Positions 58,914-64,000 of a stretch of DNA of 64,000 nt are shown here, piece by piece. The stretch comes from DATJLY01 sp963729295 (GTDB lineage: Bacteria; Pseudomonadota; Alphaproteobacteria; ATCC43930; CGMCC-115725): the NCBI GenBank assembly GCA_963729295.1, contig CAVSNJ010000025.1, positions 124,001-188,000 of the forward strand. The letters run 5' to 3'. Both the position numbers and the translations under genes were made by a program. The number at the start of each line of letters is the position of its first letter. The first letter of the stretch is position 1. The notes beneath the pieces are model-generated. The model worked only from the letters and a program-made list of their open reading frames with translations. It was not told the DNA's origin and ran no database searches.

Positions 58914-61526
58914 ATGACCGATAACACCGAACAAGACAAGCGCCCGCTGAGCCTTGGCCGGCCCGGCGGCAAGCTTGAATTGCGCAAGCCGATCGAGACG
59001 GGCCAGGTCCGGCAGAGTTTCCCGCACGGCCGCTCCAAGTCCGTGCAGGTCGAGGTGCGCAAAAAGCGCGCCGTGACACCCGGACCGGGCGAGAAATCGC
59101 CCGAGCCCGCAAGCGCGAAGGAAGCGCCCGCCACCGCGCCCGCCGCCCCTGCCGCGCCCGTCGTCCGCCGCGTGGTGCTGCCGCACGGCCTCACGGCCGA
59201 GGAGCGCGCGCACCGCGCCCGCGCCTTGAAGGGCGCGATCCGGGCCGACGAGGAAGCGCGCCGCCAGCAACAGATCGAGGTCGAGCAGGAGTTGAAGCTC
59301 GAGGCGCGCCGCCTCGAGGAGCAGTCGCTCCGCCAGGCCGAGGACGAGGTGCGCCGCAAGACCGAGGACGAGTCGCGCCGCAAGGTCGACGAGGAGACGC
59401 GCCGGACCGAAGAGGACGCGCGGCGCAAGGCGGAGAAGGTGGCCGAGGAAAGCCGCCGCGAAGTCGCCGAGCGCGCCGGCAAGGCGGCTGCCGCCAAGGT
59501 CGCGGCGCTGACCGCGGCCGGCAAGATGAAGGTCGAGGAGGAGACAGAGGAAGAAGCCGCGGCAAAGCGCGGCCTGCGCGTCGAGGTCAAGAAATTGCCG
59601 ACGCCGACGGTGCGCCGCGACGAACCGCGCCGCCGCACCGGCAAGCTCACCATCACCAAGGTCCTCAATGCCGACGACGAGGAGCGCCAGCGCAGCCTCG
59701 CCTCGGTGCGCCGCCATCGCGAGCGCGAGAAGCTGCGCGCGCTGCAACAGTTGCAGGAGCCGGGCAAGATCGTGCGCGACGTGGTGGTGCCCGAGCACAT
59801 CACGGTGCAGGAGCTGGCCAACCGCATGGCCGAGCGCAGCACCGACGTGATCAAGATATTGATGCGCATGGGCGTGATGGCGACCATCAACCAGTCGATC
59901 GACGCCGATACCGCCGAGCTCATCGTGAGCGAGCTCGGCCACAAGATCCGCCGCGTCTCCGAGGCCGATGTCGAGATCGGGCTTGGCGGCTTGGCCGATG
60001 ACCCGGAAGCGCTCGTCTCGCGCCCGCCGGTCGTCACCGTCATGGGCCATGTCGATCACGGCAAGACGTCGTTGCTCGACGCGCTGCGCCAGACCGACGT
60101 CGCCGGTGGCGAGGCCGGCGGCATCACCCAGCATATCGGCGCCTATCAGGTCACGCTGCGGGGCGGACATCGCATCACCTTCATCGATACGCCGGGCCAT
60201 CAGGCCTTCACCGCGATGCGCGCGCGCGGCGCCACCGTGACCGACATCGTCGTCCTCGTGGTCGCCGCCGACGACGGCGTCAAGGAGCAGACGGTCGAGG
60301 CGATCCGCCACGCCCGGGCGGCCGGCGCGCCGCTCATCGTCGCCATCAACAAGATCGACCGCCCCGACGCCAAGCCCGATCGCGTGCGTCAGGAGCTGTT
60401 GCAGCACGAGATCGTGGTCGAGGAGATGGGCGGCGAAGTCCTCGACGTCGAAGTCTCGGCCACCAAGAAGATGGGATTGGATCGGCTCGAAGAGGCGATC
60501 CTGCTCCAGGCCGAAATCCTGGATTTGAAGGCCAATCCGGGCCGGCCGGCCGACGGCGTCGTCATCGAGGCGAAGCTCGAGCGCGGCCGCGGGCCCGTCG
60601 CGACCGTGCTCATCAAGCGCGGCACCTTGCGCGTCGGCGATATCTTCGTCTCCGGCAGCGAATGGGGCCGCGTGCGCGCGCTCGTCGACGATCGCGGCAA
60701 CGCGCTGAAGGAGGCGGGTCCGGCCGAGCCCGTCGAGGTTCTCGGCTTGAACGGCACGCCGCTCGCGGGCGACGATTTCGTCGTCGCCGAGAACGAGAAC
60801 CGGGCGCGCGACATCGCCGATTACCGCCAGCGCCGCCGGCGCGAGCAGCAGGCGACGGCCGGCGCGCGCGGCACGCTCGAGCAGATGTTCTCGCAGATCG
60901 CCGCGGGCGTGGCGAAGGAGCTCGCCGTCGTCGTCAAATCGGACGTGCAGGGCTCGCTCGAGGCGATCATCGGCTCGCTCGAGAAACTGTCGACAAACGA
61001 AGTGGCGACCCGCGTGCTCCATGCCGCGGTCGGCGGTATCAACGAGAGCGACGTGATCCTGGCGAAGGCGTCGAACGCCGCCATCATCGGCTTCAACGTG
61101 CGCGCCAACCCGCAGGCGCGCGACTTGGCGCGCCGCGACGGGGTCGAGATCCGCTACTACTCGATCATCTATAACGTGATCGACGACATGCGGGCGGCGC
61201 TGTCGGGCCTGCTCTCGCCGGCGCGGCGCGAGCGGCTTCTCGGCAACGCCGAGATCCGCGAGGTCTTCACCATCACCAAGGTCGGCAAGGTCGGCGGCTG
61301 CATGGTGACGGACGGTACGGTGCGGCGCGGCGCCAAGGTGCGCCTCCTGCGCGACAACGTCGTGATCCACGAGGGCAGCCTGAAGACGCTGAAGCGCTTC
61401 AAGGACGAGGTGCGCGAGGTGCGCGAGGGCTTCGAATGCGGCATGGCGTTCGAGAACTACCAGGACATCCAGCAGGGCGACGTGATCGAGTGCTTCGAGG
61501 TCGAGGAAGTCGCCCGCGCGCTCTAG
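58914..61526 (+). CDS. infB: Translation initiation factor IF-2
   Basis: 870 residues. A long charged N-terminal region rich in Glu/Arg/Ala heptad-like repeats (about residues 100-215, coiled coil), an IF2_N domain (VPEHITVQELANRMAERSTD), then the G domain: G1 GHVDHGKTSLLD, G3 DTPGHQAF, G4 NKID. Domains II-IV follow and the end reads GDVIECFEVEEVARAL. Places fMet-tRNA on the 30S. Only 12 nt separate its stop from the next small gene, which is not rbfA. Confidence 0.97.
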   Translation: MTDNTEQDKRPLSLGRPGGKLELRKPIETGQVRQSFPHGRSKSVQVEVRKKRAVTPGPGEKSPEPASAKEAPATAPAAPAAPVVRRVVLPHGLTAEERAHRARALKGAIRADEEARRQQQIEVEQELKLEARRLEEQSLRQAEDEVRRKTEDESRRKVDEETRRTEEDARRKAEKVAEESRREVAERAGKAAAAKVAALTAAGKMKVEEETEEEAAAKRGLRVEVKKLPTPTVRRDEPRRRTGKLTITKVLNADDEERQRSLASVRRHREREKLRALQQLQEPGKIVRDVVVPEHITVQELANRMAERSTDVIKILMRMGVMATINQSIDADTAELIVSELGHKIRRVSEADVEIGLGGLADDPEALVSRPPVVTVMGHVDHGKTSLLDALRQTDVAGGEAGGITQHIGAYQVTLRGGHRITFIDTPGHQAFTAMRARGATVTDIVVLVVAADDGVKEQTVEAIRHARAAGAPLIVAINKIDRPDAKPDRVRQELLQHEIVVEEMGGEVLDVEVSATKKMGLDRLEEAILLQAEILDLKANPGRPADGVVIEAKLERGRGPVATVLIKRGTLRVGDIFVSGSEWGRVRALVDDRGNALKEAGPAEPVEVLGLNGTPLAGDDFVVAENENRARDIADYRQRRRREQQATAGARGTLEQMFSQIAAGVAKELAVVVKSDVQGSLEAIIGSLEKLSTNEVATRVLHAAVGGINESDVILAKASNAAIIGFNVRANPQARDLARRDGVEIRYYSIIYNVIDDMRAALSGLLSPARRERLLGNAEIREVFTITKVGKVGGCMVTDGTVRRGAKVRLLRDNVVIHEGSLKTLKRFKDEVREVREGFECGMAFENYQDIQQGDVIECFEVEEVARAL

Positions 61527-61538
61527 GATGGCCGTTCA

Positions 61539-61727
61539 ATGAAGCTCAAGATCATCGTGCACGAAGCTGAGGAAGGCGGCTACTGGGCCGAAGTCCCCGC
61601 CCTTCCTGGCTGCGCCAGTCAGGGCGGCAGCTATGAAGAACTGATGCGGAATGTCCGCGAAGCAATCGAGGGCTGTATTTCGGAGGCGTTTGCGGCGCCG
61701 TCGGTTACGTCAGGGGCTACTCTATGA
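61539..61727 (+). CDS. HicB-like mini-protein (UPF0150 domain only)
   Basis: 62 residues. LKIIVHEAEEGGYWAEVPAL followed by PGCASQGGSYEELMRNVREA is the HicB partial RNase H-like fold. The C-terminal DNA-binding domain of full HicB is absent, and there is no HicA toxin gene beside it. It starts 12 nt after infB (AGGATGG as possible RBS) and its TGA overlaps the next ATG (ATGA). Family role is antitoxin; here its partner is unknown, and the adjacent genes belong to a ParDE-like pair. Possibly a third component or a remnant. Confidence 0.75.
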   Translation: MKLKIIVHEAEEGGYWAEVPALPGCASQGGSYEELMRNVREAIEGCISEAFAAPSVTSGATL

Positions 61728-62464
61728 CCAATCCAGCTACGTCCGAATTCCGTGAGGCATTAGCCAAGATCGTCCGAAAAGCGGTCGAGGAGTACGTTGC
61801 AACGTCCGGCATGGGTTCGTGGGATACTCCGGAATCCTGGATACAATCGGCGATCGCTCACGGCCTTTCCCGCGACTATTACGTCATGCTCGAAGTACGG
61901 ACGCGGGACCTGGAGACGTGGCATGAAGTACGCCGGCGAACCACGCCAGACGAAGAGCCTCCCACAACCCGTAACGGCCGCGTCGACCTCGTGCTGTTTG
62001 ATCGCAGTTCGAGCGATCCGAGCGAAGCAGAAACCGTGGCGCTTATCGAGATCAAAAAATACGCGAAGAGATTCGACTGCAGGGATGACGTGAATCGCCT
62101 CAGAGGTCTTGCGAACGACATCGGGCTGCAACATGGCGGATTTGTCGTAGCTTACCTTCAGCAGACGACGGAGAAAGCGCTGCAAGCGAGCATCCAAGAT
62201 TTGTTGCGCGATGAAATCGGAACGGCAAATAGCGCCGCGATCGAGCCGTTTTCGGGGGCGCCGCCGGGCATACAATGCGCGGCGGTTGTCGCCGAGGTGC
62301 AACCGCAATATGACGAGATGGAACTGAAGAAGCTGGAAATCCTTCGGGAGGCGGTCGCCGCCGGGGTGTCCAGCGGCCTCGCCGAGGATTTTTCATTCGC
62401 GTCAATCAATGCAAAACTCGATCAGGCTGCGCAACGGATAAAATCGGGTGGCGAAACGCTATAG
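61724..62464 (+). CDS. PD-(D/E)xK-like domain fused to a ParD-type antitoxin tail
   Basis: 246 residues, no family I can name. N-terminal part: helix with Glu37 (TPESWIQSAIAHGL), Asp88 in GRVDLVLFD, then Glu109-x-Lys111 in VALIEIKKYA. This E...D...ExK arrangement is the signature of the PD-(D/E)xK nuclease fold. The C-terminal ~40 residues (MELKKLEILREAVAAGVSSG then LAEDFSFASINAKL) look like the toxin-binding end of ParD antitoxins, whose ribbon-helix-helix DNA-binding part is missing. The ParE toxin gene overlaps its end by 17 nt, as in parDE operons. Base composition is less GC-rich than the flanks. Function is inference. Confidence 0.7.
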   Translation: MTNPATSEFREALAKIVRKAVEEYVATSGMGSWDTPESWIQSAIAHGLSRDYYVMLEVRTRDLETWHEVRRRTTPDEEPPTTRNGRVDLVLFDRSSSDPSEAETVALIEIKKYAKRFDCRDDVNRLRGLANDIGLQHGGFVVAYLQQTTEKALQASIQDLLRDEIGTANSAAIEPFSGAPPGIQCAAVVAEVQPQYDEMELKKLEILREAVAAGVSSGLAEDFSFASINAKLDQAAQRIKSGGETL

Positions 62465-62771
62465 GATTACGCGGCTTGCAGCGAACGATTTGGAGGAGAT
62501 CGCGCGCTTTACGGAAAGCCGTTGGGGAACCGAGCAGCGCGTCAAATACTTGAGCGGCATCGAGCATCGGCTTGAACAACTCGCCGATACACCGAAATCC
62601 GGAATGGCACGGGACGAGATCATGTCGGGCCTTCGGTCGGCACAATTCGGTAGACACATTATTTTCTACATCGTCGCCGAAGACGGCATATTGGTATCGC
62701 GCGTTCTCCATTCGAGCATGGATTTGCGACGCCGACTCCGTTCGCTTCCACTCGACGATAACCGATTGTAG
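62448..62771 (+). CDS. parE: ParE/RelE-superfamily toxin
   Basis: 107 residues. KRYRITRLAANDLEEIARFT, KYLSGIEHRLEQLADTPKSG, MARDEIMSGLRSAQFGRHII, and FYIVAEDGILVSRVLHSSMD are in the order and spacing of ParE. ParE toxins poison gyrase; the RelE relatives cut mRNA. It starts with GTG at 62448 inside the fusion gene and ends 6 nt before rbfA. The antitoxin should be the tail of the preceding protein. Confidence 0.85.
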   Translation: MAKRYRITRLAANDLEEIARFTESRWGTEQRVKYLSGIEHRLEQLADTPKSGMARDEIMSGLRSAQFGRHIIFYIVAEDGILVSRVLHSSMDLRRRLRSLPLDDNRL

Positions 62772-62777
62772 CGGCGC

Positions 62778-63212
62778 ATGGCTCGTCCCAACATCAAGCG
62801 CACGCCCGGCCAGCGCCCGCTGCGCGTGGGCGAGGAGATCCGCCACGCGCTCGCGCGCATCTTCGCACGCGGCGAGCTGCGCGACCCCGAGCTCGCCGAC
62901 GTCAACGTGACGGTGACGGAGGTGCGGGTCGCGCCCGACTTGAAGAGCGCGATCGCCTTCGTCATGCCGCTGGGCGGCGTGCGCGAGGCCGAGGTGATCA
63001 CAGCCTTGCGGCGCTCGGCGCCCTATCTCCGCCGCGCGGTCGGGCGCGACGTCAAGCTGCGCTACGCGCCCAGCCTGTCCTTCGCGCTCGACACCGCCTA
63101 TGTCCATGCGAGCCACATCGAGGCGGTCCTCCACCGCCCCGAGGTAGAGCGCGATCTCGGCGCCGTAGTGCCCGATCCCGACGGGATTAGCGAGGACGGC
63201 GATGGCGCGTAG
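62778..63212 (+). CDS. rbfA: Ribosome-binding factor A
   Basis: 144 residues, KH-fold. QRPLRVGEEIRHALARIFAR, VTVTEVRVAPDLKSAIAFVM and LRYAPSLSFALDTAY are typical. A late 30S assembly factor, cold-shock linked. Normally directly after infB; here a 1.25-kb cassette lies between. Overlaps truB by 11 nt. Confidence 0.95.
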   Translation: MARPNIKRTPGQRPLRVGEEIRHALARIFARGELRDPELADVNVTVTEVRVAPDLKSAIAFVMPLGGVREAEVITALRRSAPYLRRAVGRDVKLRYAPSLSFALDTAYVHASHIEAVLHRPEVERDLGAVVPDPDGISEDGDGA

Positions 63213-64000
63213 GGCGCGCGGGCGTCCCATTCACGGCTGGATCATCCTCGACAAGCCGCCCGGCATGACCTCGGCGCACGCCGTGGCGCGGGTGCGGCAC
63301 TTGACCGATGCCGCCAAGGCGGGCCACGGCGGCACGCTCGATCCGCTGGCCACGGGCGTGCTCCCGATCGCGCTCGGCGAGGCGACCAAAACGGTCGCCT
63401 GGGCGATAGAGGGGGCAAAAATATATGAGTTCATCCTGCGCTGGGGCGAAGTGCGCGACAGCGACGACGCCGACGGCGCCATCATCGCCGAAAGCGCGCG
63501 GCGCCCGGCGCGGGACGAGATCGAGGCGGCGCTGCCGCGCCTCACCGGCTTGATCCTGCAACGCCCGCCCGACTATTCCGCGCTGAAGCTCGCGGGCGTA
63601 CGTGCCTACGAGCTCGCCCGCGACGGCGAAAAGGTCGTGCTCGACGAGCGCCCGGTCGAGGTCGAGGAATTCCGCCTCCTGGCCATGCCGGACGCCGATC
63701 ACGCGAATTTTGCCGCGCGCGTCGGTCGCGGAACATATGTGCGGGCCTTGGCGCGCGACCTTGGCGCGATGCTTGGCTGCGGCGCGCATGTGGTGGCGCT
63801 GAGGCGCCTCGCGGTCGGGCGGTTCCGGGCGGAACAGGCGATTTCCCTGGATAATCTTGCCACGCTCGGCCATAGTGTGGCCTTATCGGAGCACTTGCTT
63901 CCGGTTGAGACGGCGCTGGACGACATCCCGGCGCTCGCCTTGACGGAGGCGGAAGCCCAAGCCCTGCGTTGCGGTCAGACCGTGACGCCGTTGCGCCCGT
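63202..64000 (+). CDS. truB: tRNA pseudouridine-55 synthase TruB (partial, C-terminus beyond window)
   Basis: First ~266 residues. HGWIILDKPPGMTSAHAVAR, then the catalytic Asp in GHGGTLDPLATGVLPIALGE, the Tyr in AIEGAKIYEFILRWG and RVGRGTYVRALARDLG. Makes psi55 in the T-loop. Its ATG lies within rbfA. The PUA-like C-terminal region is just starting at the window edge. Confidence 0.95.
   Translation, partial: MARRARGRPIHGWIILDKPPGMTSAHAVARVRHLTDAAKAGHGGTLDPLATGVLPIALGEATKTVAWAIEGAKIYEFILRWGEVRDSDDADGAIIAESARRPARDEIEAALPRLTGLILQRPPDYSALKLAGVRAYELARDGEKVVLDERPVEVEEFRLLAMPDADHANFAARVGRGTYVRALARDLGAMLGCGAHVVALRRLAVGRFRAEQAISLDNLATLGHSVALSEHLLPVETALDDIPALALTEAEAQALRCGQTVTPLRP

Noticed and set aside
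58887..61370. 800+ codon minus-strand frame opposite infB
   Set aside because: Exact antisense of the IF-2 gene; no homology of its own.
61539..61727. Standard HicAB toxin-antitoxin pair
   Set aside because: No HicA-like double-stranded-RNA-binding protein is encoded on either side in any frame I could read.

Overview
The window is a very GC-rich stretch of an alphaproteobacterial chromosome. The evidence is gene content and order: a DivL-type kinase, the ptsP-HPr-EIIA-rapZ-hprK-chvG-chvI string, MucR, a Fur/Mur regulator, the ornithine-lipid pair olsB-olsA, and amgK-murU. I cannot name a genus from the sequence. A free-living soil or water bacterium that grows on plant-derived aromatics fits the catabolic genes.

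Layout. 1-6.7 kb (minus): addA (cut by the window edge), addB, murU, amgK and tsaE, tightly overlapping. 6.8-10.3 kb: a ferredoxin-NADP reductase (plus) converges on a DivL-like PAS kinase whose phospho-acceptor histidine is a tyrosine. 10.4-16.8 kb (minus): a nitrogen-type PTS (EI, HPr, EIIA), RapZ, HprK and the ChvG-ChvI two-component system. 16.9-19.7 kb (plus): a HugZ-like protein and a GTP-type PEP carboxykinase. 19.8-25.1 kb: an NMT1-type binding protein and a MetE-like methyltransferase diverge from ligI-ligA-ligB-ligC, the protocatechuate 4,5-cleavage route. Two strong palindromic elements follow ligC.

25.2-34.2 kb (mostly minus): RidA, an adenylate cyclase with a TPR tail, an ABC exporter with a NEW3-repeat surface protein, a flavin monooxygenase, a CheY, a PagL-like lipid A deacylase and a proline iminopeptidase. 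Two CtrA-like boxes lie around cheY. 34.3-40.6 kb (plus): a complete Liv-type ABC transporter co-directional with feruloyl-CoA synthase. 40.6-44.1 kb (minus): a small ORF, a VOC protein, a benzoate-CoA-ligase-type enzyme and an acyltransferase. 44.2-56.1 kb: housekeeping genes (nfu, tsaB-rimI, mucR, fur, olsBA, miaB-phoH-ybeY-corC-lnt, an XRE regulator, trmB), with one D-Ala-D-Ala dipeptidase on the minus strand.

56.1-64.0 kb (plus): the translation operon rimP-nusA-ylxR-infB-rbfA-truB, preceded by a promoter and an attenuator-like hairpin. Between infB and rbfA, where these genes are usually adjacent, sits a less GC-rich three-gene cassette: a HicB-like mini-protein, a PD-(D/E)xK-like domain carrying a ParD-type toxin-binding tail, and a ParE/RelE toxin. 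This is the best candidate for an undescribed system here.

The aromatic genes form a logical route: uptake (Liv system), CoA activation of hydroxycinnamates (fcs), then, after steps encoded elsewhere, protocatechuate ring opening (ligAB), oxidation (ligC) and lactone hydrolysis (ligI). ligJ, ligK, the hydratase-lyase for feruloyl-CoA and vanillin/vanillate enzymes are not in the window. I saw no tRNA, rRNA, CRISPR array, IS element or prophage.
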